DNA of 64,000 nucleotides, from positions 310,001 through 374,000 of the forward strand of contig NZ_CP133188.1 in the NCBI RefSeq assembly GCF_030913635.1. The letters are read 5' to 3'. The stretch comes from Sedimentibacter sp. MB35-C1 (GTDB lineage Bacteria; Bacillota; Clostridia; Tissierellales; Sedimentibacteraceae). Positions 1 through 10,085 of this stretch are shown here, piece after piece. Made by a program: the position numbers and the translations under genes. The notes beneath the pieces are model-generated. The model had not been told where the DNA came from. It saw only the letters and a program-made list of their open reading frames with translations, and made no database searches. The number at the start of each line of letters is the position of its first letter. The stretch's first letter is position 1.

Positions 1-673
1 TTTTAGCCTTTAGATCCATACTTATTTCTTTTTCTGACCTGCACACCAAAATATCAGGCTGTATTCCTATACTCAGCAGCTCCTTAACACTGTGCTGCGT
101 TGGTTTTGTCTTAAGTTCTCCGGCTTTTGTCAGATAAGGAAGCAGTGTAACATGTATATACATAATATTTTCTCTGCCAACTTCATATCTGATCTGGCGA
201 ATAGCTTCCAAAAATGGTTGACTTTCAATATCTCCCACTGTGCCGCCTATTTCTGTTATAACAACATCTACATCATTAACAGCTGCAACTCTTTTAAACA
301 TGTGTTTAATTTCGTTTGTAATGTGAGGAATTACCTGTACAGTTCCTCCAAGGTAGTCTCCTCTTCTCTCTTTGTTCAGAACAGACCAGTAAATTTTACC
401 GGATGTTATACTTGAATATTTTGTCAAATCTATATCAACTATTCTTTCGTAGTGCCCCAAGTCCAGATCTGTTTCGGCACCGTCATCAGTAACATACACT
501 TCACCATGCTGGTAAGGACTCATTGTTCCTGGGTCCACGTTGAGATATGGATCAAACTTCTGAAGTGTAACTTTTAACCCTCTTGCTTTCAGCAACCTTC
601 CCAATGATGCTGCTGTAATTCCTTTCCCCAGTGATGATACAACTCCTCCTGTTACAAAAATGTATTTTGGCAT
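1..673 (-). CDS. pyrG: CTP synthase, N-terminal part (gene runs off the left edge)
   Basis: Reading leftward from the ATG at 673, the protein starts [18 protein letters not shown] and continues with [37 protein letters not shown] and [13 protein letters not shown]. These are the signature blocks of the CTP synthase amidoligase domain: the P-loop-like [10 protein letters not shown] for ATP and the acidic residues that bind Mg and CTP. About 224 codons are present; the rest of the synthase domain and the glutamine amidotransferase domain lie outside the window. The enzyme makes CTP from UTP, ATP and glutamine in the cytoplasm. A GGAGGAAAAA ribosome site precedes the ATG. The promoter and an unusual A-tract leader lie at about 762-841. 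Identity is certain from the motifs; only the C-terminal half is unseen. Confidence 0.97.
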   Translation of the reverse strand, partial: MPKYIFVTGGVVSSLGKGITAASLGRLLKARGLKVTLQKFDPYLNVDPGTMSPYQHGEVYVTDDGAETDLDLGHYERIVDIDLTKYSSITSGKIYWSVLNKERRGDYLGGTVQVIPHITNEIKHMFKRVAAVNDVDVVITEIGGTVGDIESQPFLEAIRQIRYEVGRENIMYIHVTLLPYLTKAGELKTKPTQHSVKELLSIGIQPDILVCRSEKEISMDLKAK

Positions 674-761
674 TTTTTCCTCCTGTAATATCCTATTATA
701 CCGTTATACCGTTCCTTATATTTTTAATTGTACCAATTAAATTTTTATTTATAAGTACTTT

Positions 762-806
762 CCCCTTAAACATAAAAACAGAGACAAAAAAGGGGTTTTT
801 TTTTTA
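762..806 (-). promoter_or_regulatory. pyrG leader: A10-C4-U6 start region with alternative pairings
   Basis: Read as pyrG mRNA, the predicted start region is a run of ten A (805-796), CCCC (795-792) and six U (791-786), then GUCUCUG and U5. The A-tract can pair with the U6 around the CCCC loop, or CCCCUU (795-790) can pair with AAGGGG (767-762). The DNA also has AGAGAC/GTCTCT arms at 780-785 and 807-812. In Bacillus subtilis pyrG is controlled by CTP-sensitive slippage at the start site. The arrangement here hints at an analogous switch, but this is inference. Confidence 0.35.
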
Positions 807-812
807 GTCTCT

Positions 813-841
813 ATTATCTCTAAATATATACAGTTTGTAAA
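813..841 (-). promoter_or_regulatory. SigA-type promoter of pyrG
   Basis: On the minus strand TTTACA (836-841) and GATAAT (813-818) are separated by exactly 17 bases, a good vegetative promoter. Transcription should begin near 805-807, so the leader to pyrG is about 130 nt. Assigned by inspection. Confidence 0.6.
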
Positions 842-1025
842 GAAATTAAAATTTAAAAACAACAAATTTAGATAATTAATTTACCTTCCAATTCTATATT
901 AAAAAAAGGAAAAGGTCAATGATTTTTTAAAATTTTTTGTATAGAAGTTGTACTAACGAAACTTATGTCGCATATACATTTATAAAAGAATGGGATTCTA
1001 TCTGTTTTTAAAGGAGGATTTTAAT

Positions 1026-2573
1026 TTGTTTAAATTAATTGGGGATACTTTTAATATTAATGAGATTATTGATTCAAGTTCTACTGAAGTTTTGTTAGAA
1101 AGCGAGTTTGCACTTCCTGATAATTCTCCGGATATAGAAAAAATTATATCAACAGAAGGTAAGGTCAAAATAAACAATTCTGAGGTTAACGACGGTTCTG
1201 TTGTTGTGGACGGAACATTAGTCTATAACATTATCTACCGTTCAAATGACGAAGATGTTTCTGTAAGCTCAATGTCGGATAAAATTCATTTTACTGAAGA
1301 AATGCCATTTGAAGAAGCAAAATTCGGAATGGAGGCACTGACAAGCGCTTATATTGATTACATAGAAGCAGAACCGCTTGAAGAAAGAAACTTCATTGTG
1401 AAAGCTGTTGTATTGCTGGATACTGATGTTATAAACAAACATCCTGTAAATTTTGTTTCAAATCTTGAATCAGACGGAACATTCCAAGCAAAAACAAAAA
1501 ACATAAAATACACCGATAAAACTGCAGAATTAGCAGAAGAAGTAAACATCAACGATGCCGTTGAGCTGAATAAAAGTTCCGGCGAAATAGCTAAAATCTT
1601 AAAGTCGGAATCTGAAATATTTATAACAAATGTTGACGTCCTGGACAATAAAATGCTAGTTGAAGGTAACTGCAAGGTTGGATTCCTTTATACAGAAGAC
1701 AATAATATTAGCGCTACAGGCCATGTGTCAGAAGAATTCCCGTTCACTCACTATCTTGAAGTCAAAAATTTAAGCGATAACATGATTAAAGAAATCGGTG
1801 TTTCTCTTAACGATATGACATATAATATTGCCGAGAACTATGACAATGAGAAAAAACTGATTGAATTCAACCTTCCATTTACAATTAATGCTGTTTTATA
1901 TGACACAGAAGAAAAAAATATAATAACAGACTGCTATTCCACTAACAGCCTGCTTAGTTTAGAATCTGACACCGTTAATCTCACATCAATAAATGACATT
2001 GTAAACAAAACTGTAAAGTATGAAAATAACTTCGATGTTGTTTCTGGCAGTGTTAAGGATATTTATACAGTAGATGTAAGCCCTAAAATTTCCGAAAGAA
2101 AAGTTTATGATGACAAATATGTTGTTGACGGTTATCTTGATGTAAATCTGCTCTATTTAAACGGAGACATAAATAAAATTGATAAAGCATATGCTTCTCT
2201 TCCTTTTACGGCTGCAGTTGATCTTAAAGAAGATGAACTAAATTCAGATATTTCATCAAATGTAAGCATAACTAAATGCGGAGCTTATAGAAAAGGCAGT
2301 AATTCCGTAATTGTTAACTGTGATATAAACGTTGGAATGAAGCTTAAAAACAACGATGAGGTAACAATAATCTCAAACATTACCGAAGAAGGACCTATTG
2401 ACAGGAGCAAGATGCCCAGCCTGGTTTTCAGAGTTGTTCAACCTGGCGAAACAGTATGGGATATAGCTAAAAATTATAATTTATCAATAAACTATTTAAA
2501 AGAACTAAACGATATTCCTCCCGAAAACGCATTAACTCCGGGTTCAAAGCTCATAATTGCCAGAATGGTTTAG
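1026..2573 (+). CDS. SPOCS (DUF3794) and LysM domain protein
   Basis: The protein of about 515 aa has repeated beta-rich SPOCS/DUF3794 modules. Blocks such as LPDNSPDIEKIISTEGKV near the N-terminus and DVSPKISERKVYDDKYVVDG in the middle are typical. A C-terminal LysM module follows (VVQPGETVWDIAKNYNLSIN, then ELNDI, ending LTPGSKLIIARMV). LysM binds N-acetylglucosamine in cortex or cell-wall peptidoglycan. The family occurs in spore-formers and is associated with the spore envelope, although its exact role is unknown. There is no signal peptide, as expected for a protein assembled from the mother cell. I chose the TTG at 1026 because AAAGGAGG (about 1010-1017) sits at proper spacing; an in-frame ATG at 990 has no ribosome site. 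A strong terminator follows at 2591. Confidence 0.9.
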   Translation: MFKLIGDTFNINEIIDSSSTEVLLESEFALPDNSPDIEKIISTEGKVKINNSEVNDGSVVVDGTLVYNIIYRSNDEDVSVSSMSDKIHFTEEMPFEEAKFGMEALTSAYIDYIEAEPLEERNFIVKAVVLLDTDVINKHPVNFVSNLESDGTFQAKTKNIKYTDKTAELAEEVNINDAVELNKSSGEIAKILKSESEIFITNVDVLDNKMLVEGNCKVGFLYTEDNNISATGHVSEEFPFTHYLEVKNLSDNMIKEIGVSLNDMTYNIAENYDNEKKLIEFNLPFTINAVLYDTEEKNIITDCYSTNSLLSLESDTVNLTSINDIVNKTVKYENNFDVVSGSVKDIYTVDVSPKISERKVYDDKYVVDGYLDVNLLYLNGDINKIDKAYASLPFTAAVDLKEDELNSDISSNVSITKCGAYRKGSNSVIVNCDINVGMKLKNNDEVTIISNITEEGPIDRSKMPSLVFRVVQPGETVWDIAKNYNLSINYLKELNDIPPENALTPGSKLIIARMV

Positions 2574-2590
2574 ATAGTTAATAATTACAT

Positions 2591-2618
2591 AAAAGAGCGG
2601 AAAATACTCCGCTCTTTT
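2591..2618 (+). terminator. Rho-independent terminator after the SPOCS/LysM gene
   Basis: AAAAGAGCGG (2591-2600) and CCGCTCTTTT (2609-2618) form a 10-bp stem with an 8-base loop and a T-rich tail. It can act on both strands because the gene at 2641 converges on it. Confidence 0.85.
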
Positions 2619-2640
2619 ATTATTATCTTCTTTACAATGC

Positions 2641-3294
2641 TTAGGCCTTAGTCATCTGTGATTTCTTCGCAAATGCCAAAAGAAGTCCGAGAGCTATAGA
2701 CAAAAATGCCGAAACAAGCACCCTGTATTCCGATGGCAGCATGAAAACCACTGTATGCGCAGGTATCCAGAAAAACAGACATGTTTTTGCCCAGCTGAAT
2801 TCCACAAGCGAATGCCAATCTATTTTATCAACAAGGCCGCTCAAAGATACCTTATCTTCTTTTTTATATGACAAATCAATCCATAAGTCCATTATTCTGT
2901 GAAAAAACATCATCATTGGGCCAAATGTCAAGTTCATTGCTGCACTTCCAAAGAATGCCTGGGCAATGGTCACTCCTGCGAAAGGAAGTAAGCCCGCGTT
3001 TTGTGCAGAAGCTGCTCCTCCCATAAATAACGTAAACATAAGCGTAACCATCATACCAATAATTCCCCATACCACAGCTTTTAAGACGACACCCTCATGT
3101 ATTAAATAGTCTCCCTTTATTAGCCTGATTCCCAATAAGTCTCCCATGGTTGCCAATATGAAGAATTTGAAAAAGCCTCCTATGTACGGATGCGTACCGG
3201 TAGCAGACATGAATGCCTCTCTTGACTGAGGTACAACAAGTACAATAATCCAGGCAATTAAAGCCAGTCCCCAAATTAAATCTCCTTTTTTCAT
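2641..3294 (-). CDS. Mpv17/PMP22-like integral membrane protein
   Basis: The 217-aa protein has about four or five hydrophobic segments, the last ending at residue about 210. Two stretches resemble the eukaryotic Mpv17/PMP22 signature: FGPMMMFFHRIMD at about residue 125 (compare GPxxHxWYxxLD) and FFWIPAHTVVFMLPSEYRV at about 173-191 (compare WPxxQxxNFxxVPxxxR). Bacterial relatives are uncharacterised, so I infer a small channel-like or transport role without known substrate. It starts at an ATG with GAGGAGT upstream and appears monocistronic, between the dnaB terminator and the convergent SPOCS gene. The fold call rests on motif resemblance only. Confidence 0.6.
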   Translation of the reverse strand: MKKGDLIWGLALIAWIIVLVVPQSREAFMSATGTHPYIGGFFKFFILATMGDLLGIRLIKGDYLIHEGVVLKAVVWGIIGMMVTLMFTLFMGGAASAQNAGLLPFAGVTIAQAFFGSAAMNLTFGPMMMFFHRIMDLWIDLSYKKEDKVSLSGLVDKIDWHSLVEFSWAKTCLFFWIPAHTVVFMLPSEYRVLVSAFLSIALGLLLAFAKKSQMTKA

Positions 3295-3323
3295 ACATAC
3301 TCCTCTGTTTATTATTAAAAAAT

Positions 3324-3344
3324 AGGGCGCATCTCGTGCGCCCT
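3324..3344 (-). terminator. Terminator of the yybS-gdpP-rplI-dnaB operon
   Basis: On the minus strand AGGGCGCA and TGCGCCCT form a perfect 8-bp stem with a 5-base loop followed by ATTTTTTAA, immediately downstream of dnaB. Confidence 0.9.
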
Positions 3345-3384
3345 CAGATTAATTACAAAGACATCAACGTCCTTTAATTTAGTA

Positions 3385-4716
3385 TTATTTCTGAATATTT
3401 CCAAATTTTGTGTACTGACTTATCCATGCAAGCTCAACCGTTCCCACAGGTCCGTTTCTCTGCTTGGCAATAATAACATCTGTTATTCCTTTTTTTTCGG
3501 ATTCTTCCTTGAAGTAGTATTCGTCTCTGTACAGCATTAGTACAATGTCGGCATCCTGCTCTATTGCTCCTGATTCTCTCAAGTCAGACATAATCGGTCT
3601 GTGATCCTGTCTGAGCTCCGGCGCACGTGACAGCTGCGACAGCGCTATTACAGGGCAGTCCATTTCTCTTGCCAAAGCCTTCAATCCTCGGGAAATATTA
3701 GAAATTTCCTGCTGTCTGTTGGAGGAATTTGTTCCGTCAGACATAAGCTGAAGGTAGTCAATAACTATCAAATCAAGCCCTTTTTCTATTTTTAGTCTTC
3801 TGCATTTAGACATCAGCTCAAACACTGAAATTGCAGCCGTATCATCTATAAAAACATCAAAATTGGAAATGGTGCTCATGGTTGAAATAAGCCTTGTCCA
3901 ATCTTCATCGTCCAGATTGCCTGTCCTGAGCTTAGAGCTGTCCACCATGGATTCCATGCTTATAATTCTTTGAACATACTGTTCCTTGGACATCTCGAGA
4001 CTGAACAAAGCCACCGATGCGCCGGTCTTAACCGCATTCATAGCTATATTAAGCGCAAGCGCCGTCTTTCCCATGGAAGGCCTAGCAGCCAGAAGTATGA
4101 GATCTGATTTCTGAAGTCCGGAAGTCATTCTGTCCAAATCTTCATAACCTGTTGTAAGCCCTGTAATGCTGCCCTTATTCATAGCTCTCTCTTCAAGGGT
4201 ATTAAATACGGTCATCAAGACATCCTTAATTTCAGTAAAAGAATTTATGCTTCGATTTTGTGAAATTGAAAAGATTCTAGATTCCGCAAGCTCTATAATC
4301 TTCTGGACATCATCACTTTCCTTGTATCCTTTTTCAATTATCTCGCTTGATGCACTTATGAGCCTTCTCAGAGTTGATTTTTCTCTTATGATATTGCAGT
4401 ATGCCTCAACATTCTTAGAGGTTATTATATTTTCAGTTAATTGGGCCAAATATTCATATCCGCCTATATAATCTATTCTGCCTCTTTTTTTAAGCTCCTC
4501 TGTAAGTGTAAGTACATCCACGGGAATATTTTGGATGTGAATCTGTTTTATTGAATCAAATATTTCCCTGTTTGCCTCAAAGTAAAAATCTTCTGAAGTC
4601 AAAAGATTCATAAGCTTTTCAACAGCAATATGGTCAATCAAAGCAGATGCAAGGACAGTCTGTTCTGCTTCGGCACTATGAGGCGGCACTTTTCCCAAAT
4701 TCATCAAATCAGACAT
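3385..4716 (-). CDS. dnaB: Replicative DNA helicase DnaB (DnaC in Bacillus nomenclature)
   Basis: The 443-aa protein is the usual length. Residues 1-110 form the helical primase-interaction domain (PPHSAEAEQTVLASALID). The RecA-like motor domain follows, with Walker A ARPSMGKTALALNIA at about 205, Walker B LIVIDYLQLMS at about 318 and the arginine-finger region SDLRESGAIEQDADIV near 380. The hexamer unwinds the replication fork with ATP and recruits primase. It is the last gene of a four-gene cluster with rplI 10 bp upstream and a strong terminator downstream. The same order (yybS, gdpP, rplI, dnaB/dnaC) is conserved in Bacillota. Confidence 0.97.
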   Translation of the reverse strand: MSDLMNLGKVPPHSAEAEQTVLASALIDHIAVEKLMNLLTSEDFYFEANREIFDSIKQIHIQNIPVDVLTLTEELKKRGRIDYIGGYEYLAQLTENIITSKNVEAYCNIIREKSTLRRLISASSEIIEKGYKESDDVQKIIELAESRIFSISQNRSINSFTEIKDVLMTVFNTLEERAMNKGSITGLTTGYEDLDRMTSGLQKSDLILLAARPSMGKTALALNIAMNAVKTGASVALFSLEMSKEQYVQRIISMESMVDSSKLRTGNLDDEDWTRLISTMSTISNFDVFIDDTAAISVFELMSKCRRLKIEKGLDLIVIDYLQLMSDGTNSSNRQQEISNISRGLKALAREMDCPVIALSQLSRAPELRQDHRPIMSDLRESGAIEQDADIVLMLYRDEYYFKEESEKKGITDVIIAKQRNGPVGTVELAWISQYTKFGNIQK

Positions 4717-4726
4717 GTTACCCCTC

Positions 4727-5173
4727 TTATTTTTCCGTTACAATAACTTTTACTTTAGCGTTCACCTGAGGATGGAGCTTAATTTTTACAAAGTACTCCC
4801 CTACAGATTTTATAGGTTCATCTAAATCATATTTTTTCTTGTCAATGGCAAATCCATGCTCTTTTTCAATAATTTCAGAAATCTCTTTTGTTGTTACAGC
4901 ACCAAAGAGCTTTCCGCTCTCACCCGCTTTTGTCTTAATTACTATAGTTAATTTAGTAAGCTCTTCTTCTAACTTCTTCGCTTCTTCAAATATTTCATTT
5001 TCTTTAGCTTCCTGTTTTTTTCTGGCATTTTCTAAATTTTTTAGATTTGATGGTGTAGCTTCTATAGCCAAATTTTTTGGAAAAAGAAAGTTTCTTGCAT
5101 ATCCGTCTTTCGCATTGATAATGTTTCCTTTTTTTCCAACATTTTTAACATCTTCCAATAATATTACTTTCAT
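4727..5173 (-). CDS. rplI: 50S ribosomal protein L9
   Basis: The 148-aa protein starts [19 protein letters not shown] and continues [12 protein letters not shown]-like ([16 protein letters not shown]), the universal L9 N-terminal domain. A long charged connecting helix (about residues 40-75) and a C-terminal domain ([13 protein letters not shown], then [12 protein letters not shown]) follow. L9 binds 23S rRNA domain V near the L1 stalk and helps reading-frame maintenance. Its ATG overlaps the gdpP stop codon by 4 bases (ATGA), which points to translational coupling. Confidence 0.97.
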   Translation of the reverse strand: MKVILLEDVKNVGKKGNIINAKDGYARNFLFPKNLAIEATPSNLKNLENARKKQEAKENEIFEEAKKLEEELTKLTIVIKTKAGESGKLFGAVTTKEISEIIEKEHGFAIDKKKYDLDEPIKSVGEYFVKIKLHPQVNAKVKVIVTEK

Positions 5174-7182
5174 TCTTTCTCGCTCTCCTTTTTATAATGA
5201 GATATCGCTTCTATCAGCATTTCTTTCGCCTCGTTCATATCTTGTGTCTGTACCTGGGCTCCGGCCATGTTTAAGTGGCCGCCTCCGCCTAAATACTCCA
5301 TAATTACCTGAACATTAATAGGTCCTGTGGAACGGGCGCTTATATTTATATAATCTTTGTTCCTTACAAGAACAAAGCTCATTTTAATATTTTTAATGGT
5401 AAGCAGCTCATCAGCGCTCTGTGCAGCTATAACATTGCTGTTTTCTGAAATTTCATCTATATATGAAATCGCTGCATCTCCTAGTATTATCTCAGATTTT
5501 TCAATTATCTCCGTTTTCTTTTTCATGGAGCTCAGACTTTCGCAGAAAAGTTCCTTTACATCTGATGTGTCAGCACCGTTTCTTCTCAAGAACGACGCAG
5601 CTTCAAAAGTTCTTACTCCCGTTTTAAACGTAAAAGAATTTGTATCCAGTACAATTCCCGCCAAAAGTGCATCTGCCTCAAATTTAGTGAGTTTAATGTG
5701 GTCTTCCATATATTGCACAAGTTCTGATATAAGCTCGCAGGTTGAGGACGCATATGGCTCTATATAGTCAAGAAGCGGATTTTCAATATATTCTTCACTT
5801 CTTCTGTGATGATCAATCAGCACAATTTTATCCACCTTGCTTAAAAGCTCAGGTGCTTCTGTATAACTTGGTCTGTGTGTATCAACAACAACAACAAGCG
5901 TATTCTGATCTGCTATGTTTAATGCAGCTTCTGTACTTATCAAGGATTCAATATAATGGCTTTCTTCATTATTTTTCATTCTTTCGTGCATATTTTTCAA
6001 TGCATAATTTACATTATTTAAAACTATATATGCTTTTTTACCCCTGCTTCTCGCAACTGCATATACTCCTATGGAACCGCCCAGACTGTCCATATCACCA
6101 ACCCTGTGTCCCATAATAATAACATTTGAACTTTGGTCAATTATCTGCCTCAAGGCATAGGAAATAATTCTTGCCTTTACCTTTGTTCTTTTTTCAACAG
6201 CTTTACTTTTACCCCCGTAAAATTTAACAGAATTTATTCTTTTAACAACGGCCTGGTCGCCGCCTCTGCCCAATGCAACATCCAAAGCGCCCTTTGCGTA
6301 TTCAATAAGCTGTGTAAGATTTTTTGCCAATACGCCCGTACCTATACTAAGGGTAAAATTAAAGTCTCCTCCGCCTTTAAGCGACTTAACATCCTCCAGC
6401 ATCGAAAATTTCTTTGCTTCCAAATTTTCTAGGAAGCTGTGCTCTATCATCATCAGGAATTTTGCCGTATCATATCGCAAAACAAATCCATTCATCTCAG
6501 AAGCATATCTGTTAAGTATTTTCTCAACCTCCGCAGTCATGGCGGACTTTTCACCCTTGTCAAGTTTTTCTGATATTTCATCGTAATTATCTATCTGTAC
6601 AAGCATTACCACAGGACGTTCATCATTATACTTTGTCTTCAGGTTTGCAAACGCCGTGTTTTCATTCCAATAACACACATATGATAGACTTTCTCCAAAT
6701 CTTCCCTCTTCAAGCCCATAGTACATTATAGTAAAAGTTTTCCCGGAATCGGTTAATTCTATGTTATTTATGACTCCTTCCGTATTGCCTTCAAATGTTT
6801 TTGTAGGAAAATCTGCAATAAACTCATCAATGTTTTCAATATTCTCCAGCTCATCTCCCACAAGCTCCTTGAACTTATTGTTGAACCAGAAAATTTTACC
6901 GTATGGTCCTATTATGCTTACAGGCATTGGAGAATAATAAAATGAATTTACGGATAGATTTTCAATATTTTTTGTATAGTCTATTATGTAATTTTTCAGA
7001 TCTTTTTCTCTTTGCACTTGTCTTCTGAGAGCAAAAGCAGACACTCCCATCAAAATAAGTCCTGCAATCCCTGCATATATAAACATGCGCTCAATGAAGA
7101 AAACAACTATTAAAAGAATAATAACCGAAAAATAAATTAAACTGTCATCTTTCAAAAATTTAGGAGTTGTCTTATTATCCAA
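5170..7182 (-). CDS. gdpP: Cyclic-di-AMP phosphodiesterase GdpP (DHH/DHHA1)
   Basis: The protein of about 670 aa has two N-terminal membrane helices (about residues 14-55), a degenerate PAS domain ([20 protein letters not shown]), a degenerate GGDEF domain (about 170-310, without an intact GGDEF) and a DHH/DHHA1 phosphodiesterase domain. Key metal-binding blocks are [27 protein letters not shown] and the C-terminal [12 protein letters not shown]. GdpP hydrolyses c-di-AMP to pApA, tuning potassium and osmolyte transport and wall homeostasis. I chose the TTG at 7182, which has GGAGGT seven bases upstream; a GTG five codons earlier overlaps that ribosome site. It lies 22 bp after yybS and overlaps rplI by 4 bases. 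Confidence 0.95.
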   Translation of the reverse strand: MDNKTTPKFLKDDSLIYFSVIILLIVVFFIERMFIYAGIAGLILMGVSAFALRRQVQREKDLKNYIIDYTKNIENLSVNSFYYSPMPVSIIGPYGKIFWFNNKFKELVGDELENIENIDEFIADFPTKTFEGNTEGVINNIELTDSGKTFTIMYYGLEEGRFGESLSYVCYWNENTAFANLKTKYNDERPVVMLVQIDNYDEISEKLDKGEKSAMTAEVEKILNRYASEMNGFVLRYDTAKFLMMIEHSFLENLEAKKFSMLEDVKSLKGGGDFNFTLSIGTGVLAKNLTQLIEYAKGALDVALGRGGDQAVVKRINSVKFYGGKSKAVEKRTKVKARIISYALRQIIDQSSNVIIMGHRVGDMDSLGGSIGVYAVARSRGKKAYIVLNNVNYALKNMHERMKNNEESHYIESLISTEAALNIADQNTLVVVVDTHRPSYTEAPELLSKVDKIVLIDHHRRSEEYIENPLLDYIEPYASSTCELISELVQYMEDHIKLTKFEADALLAGIVLDTNSFTFKTGVRTFEAASFLRRNGADTSDVKELFCESLSSMKKKTEIIEKSEIILGDAAISYIDEISENSNVIAAQSADELLTIKNIKMSFVLVRNKDYINISARSTGPINVQVIMEYLGGGGHLNMAGAQVQTQDMNEAKEMLIEAISHYKKESEKE

Positions 7183-7204
7183 ATTTATTACCTCCACATA
7201 CGAT

Positions 7205-8167
7205 TTATACTGTCTTATTTATTTTTCTCAAATTTATTGTTAAATCCAAAAGTCCCACAAGCACAACCATTAACATAAAACCTGAAAATACAAATGTCAT
7301 ATATATAACCACAACTATAAGAAAATTTTTCAAGGCCCTGGATCTCTGATATTTATCCAGAAAAAATTTAATGACCGAAAATCCTTGCACTGTCATTGAT
7401 ATAAAAACCAGGGCAAACAAATTAAGCTGTATTACCCCGACATTGAAATTCAAAACAGTGAGAAGATATGAGCACAAAAGCAGTGCTGCCATTGCCATCA
7501 TAAACGATCTCGGAAATGAAAAATAGCTGAATTTTACAAGCTTGTTAATTCCTATTGAAAATCTTTTCGAAAACTTTTCAGCAATCAAGTAATTAAAATA
7601 CGATCCTGCAACAGATGCCGTTACAACCATAACAGGAAATAAATTTGAAAGCATAAATTCCGTAGTTTCCTTCATTGCCGCCAATTTATCCAAGTTCTCA
7701 TCAACACTCAATCCGCTGGGCATGGAGGAAAATACTTCTTCAACCTTTGAATAGCCTTCTACATAAATCAATTTAAGCTGTTCAACAAGATTAATCCCCA
7801 TTATCGAATCCATCATCAATACCAGCAAAACAAACGAGGACATGTATGCAGCAGCACCGTACATCAAAGTCTTTTCGGCCTTTTTATCACGATACACACC
7901 ATAAGTCAGAGCTATGGAAAACGGAGTGTATAAAACCAAGTACATGAATCCTGTGGCTGCCCCTAAAAATAATGCAATTATAATATCTGCTGCCAGCAGC
8001 GCAAGTGCTGAATATTTAATGCCCCTTCTTTTTGCAAGTATTATTGCTGGGGTTGGATAAAAAATCATGCTTATTGGAACAAATGACGAAATAAGTGATA
8101 TAATAACAAGAATTCCAATTATCATCGCTGTTTCTGTTATACTTGATGTTTTTTTATTTCTATTCAT
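7205..8167 (-). CDS. yybS: YybS-like DUF2232 membrane protein
   Basis: The 320-aa polytopic protein has roughly eight hydrophobic segments. The N-terminal part TAMIIGILVIISLISSFVP with FYPTPAIILAKRRGIKYS is typical of the YybS/DUF2232 family, which resembles small-molecule transporter membrane domains. Function is unknown. Position as first gene before gdpP, rplI and dnaB matches the conserved gene order and supports the assignment. A TGAGGT ribosome site precedes the ATG. Confidence 0.85.
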   Translation of the reverse strand: MNRNKKTSSITETAMIIGILVIISLISSFVPISMIFYPTPAIILAKRRGIKYSALALLAADIIIALFLGAATGFMYLVLYTPFSIALTYGVYRDKKAEKTLMYGAAAYMSSFVLLVLMMDSIMGINLVEQLKLIYVEGYSKVEEVFSSMPSGLSVDENLDKLAAMKETTEFMLSNLFPVMVVTASVAGSYFNYLIAEKFSKRFSIGINKLVKFSYFSFPRSFMMAMAALLLCSYLLTVLNFNVGVIQLNLFALVFISMTVQGFSVIKFFLDKYQRSRALKNFLIVVVIYMTFVFSGFMLMVVLVGLLDLTINLRKINKTV

Positions 8168-8236
8168 TATTACCTCAATATAATATCTAATTACATAATT
8201 TTAACCTAAAAGCAGCATAAAGTCAAAAAATATATT

Positions 8237-9970
8237 TTAGCCTTCAAGTTTTCTATACAATGTAGCAATACTTATACCAAGCTGTTTAGCTGCTTCTTTT
8301 TTTGCATCAAGATCATCTCCCAGCTTTTTAATTTTATTTTCAATAACAGACTTTTCAAAAGCTCTGGTTAAATCAGAAAGCTTGGCAGTATCAGCATCAG
8401 AAGAAGCTCCTATTTTCTTTTTAATATTTTCCGCACCTATTTTGCTTCCATGTTCAAATATTACGGCATACTCTACAAGATTTCTGAGTTCTCTTATATT
8501 CCCCGGAAATTTATACTTCAAAAGAAGCGCCTCTGCTTCCGTAGAAAAACCTGTTATATCCTTGCAGTACGATTTCGAAAAATGATTCAAAAAATATCTG
8601 GACAATATTATTACGTCATATCCTCTTTCTCTCAGCGGAGGAAGATATATAGGCACCACATTCAGTCTGTAAAACAGATCATCTCTGAAAAGTTTTTTTT
8701 CAACCATGGAATTCAAATTTTTATGCGTTGCGGATATTATTCTGGGATTCACCTTAATAGGCATACTGCCGCCGACTCTCAGGATTTCTTTTTCCTCAAG
8801 AGCTCTGTTAAGTTTTACCTGCATCAAAAATGGCAAGTCTCCTATTTCATCCAAAAATAATGTTCCGTCCTTACACAATTCAAATTTTCCCATCTTTCCT
8901 GTTGAACTCGCCCCTGTAAAAGATCCTTTTTCGTAGCCGAAAAGTTCACTTTCTATTAAATTTTCCGGAATTGCACCGCAGTTAAGTGCAATAAAAGCAT
9001 TGTTTTTTCTTTTGCTAAGATTATGTATAGCTCTTGAAAACACCTCTTTACCGGTGCCTGTCTCTCCATAAATTAAAACAGATGCATCGTTATCTGCAAC
9101 CTGAACCGCTTCTCTTCTTGCCTGAAGGAGCACCTCGCTCTCGCCAACTATGTCATCGAATGTTATCAAGTCCATTTTTCTGTTGGACTCAAGCACGGAT
9201 TCCTTCATTTTTTCAAAATCAGACAACACAAGAATTGTACCTTCTTTTTTTTCATTTACTATAATAGGATTTGCACTTATTATAAATTGCATGTCTCCCA
9301 TTTTGAAAGGTCCTTCAACCGAATTAAAATTTTTTGAAGAAAGCAAACTGTATGCCCTTTCTGTAATAAGCTCTTTCAATGAAGGAAGGTTCTTTATATC
9401 TACATCCATTTTTTCATTAATATATTTATTTGTTGTTACAATATGCTTATTATTATTTATTACAATTATACCATTGCTAAGAGAATTAATTAATGTTCCC
9501 ATTTCAGACGATCGATATTCCAACATCCTCATAACACTTTTTTCGTTCAGCATAGTGGAAATCAATTCACTGAGCCTGCTTTCAAAATTCACATAGCTTC
9601 CCCTGTTAAGCATAAGGCTTCTCTTAGCCGTTTCATCGCAGGTGCACATTCCCAACACCCCTATAATATTGCCATCATATTTAATAGGAAGGCAAAATTC
9701 AATGAGTTCCTTACAATTAATCATATTTGTGCACTCCATGCAAACACGATCATTTCTGGGATCTTCAATAAAATAATGCTCTCCTGTTATTAAGCATTTG
9801 TGAAATGCGGAATTTTCCGGAGCACTGGTTACAAACCTATCACTGTGTTTAACAGTGGATACTACTCTCTCAAGATTATTATCAACCACTATTATATCAA
9901 TATTTGTCACCGCGTGAAGCGCTTCAACAACATGCATCAGCTCTGTCCTTATGTCCATAAGCAAACTCAT
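8237..9970 (-). CDS. Sigma-54-dependent transcriptional activator with sensory N-terminus
   Basis: The 577-aa enhancer-binding protein has three parts. Residues 1-130 look like a GAF/PocR-type sensor and hold several cysteines (VCMECTNMINCKELIEFC, MCTCDE) that could bind metal or sense redox. A PAS-like segment covers about 155-255. The AAA+ domain spans about 270-510 with Walker A GETGTGKE, the sigma-54-contacting loop GSFTGA (consensus GAFTGA) and Walker B TLFLDEIGDLP. A Fis-type helix-turn-helix ends the protein (AAKQLGISIATLYRKL). It faces the divergent operon at 10310, whose -24/-12 promoter and upstream TGATAAAT repeats it most likely serves. The G-to-S change at the second position of the GAFTGA loop is a tolerated natural variant. 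Confidence 0.93.
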   Translation of the reverse strand: MSLLMDIRTELMHVVEALHAVTNIDIIVVDNNLERVVSTVKHSDRFVTSAPENSAFHKCLITGEHYFIEDPRNDRVCMECTNMINCKELIEFCLPIKYDGNIIGVLGMCTCDETAKRSLMLNRGSYVNFESRLSELISTMLNEKSVMRMLEYRSSEMGTLINSLSNGIIVINNNKHIVTTNKYINEKMDVDIKNLPSLKELITERAYSLLSSKNFNSVEGPFKMGDMQFIISANPIIVNEKKEGTILVLSDFEKMKESVLESNRKMDLITFDDIVGESEVLLQARREAVQVADNDASVLIYGETGTGKEVFSRAIHNLSKRKNNAFIALNCGAIPENLIESELFGYEKGSFTGASSTGKMGKFELCKDGTLFLDEIGDLPFLMQVKLNRALEEKEILRVGGSMPIKVNPRIISATHKNLNSMVEKKLFRDDLFYRLNVVPIYLPPLRERGYDVIILSRYFLNHFSKSYCKDITGFSTEAEALLLKYKFPGNIRELRNLVEYAVIFEHGSKIGAENIKKKIGASSDADTAKLSDLTRAFEKSVIENKIKKLGDDLDAKKEAAKQLGISIATLYRKLEG

Positions 9971-10085
9971 ATAATATCACTTCCTTTTTACCTGTTTTTG
10001 GAATGATGGCATTTGATACCTTATTATTCATAATTCTATAGTATAACAACGTAAAAGTACATAGAATTTTTATCTTTTATATTTT

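Noticed and set aside
92-415. 107-codon open frame on the plus strand
   Set aside because: It lies antisense to the clearly identified pyrG reading frame and has no ribosome site or natural protein composition.
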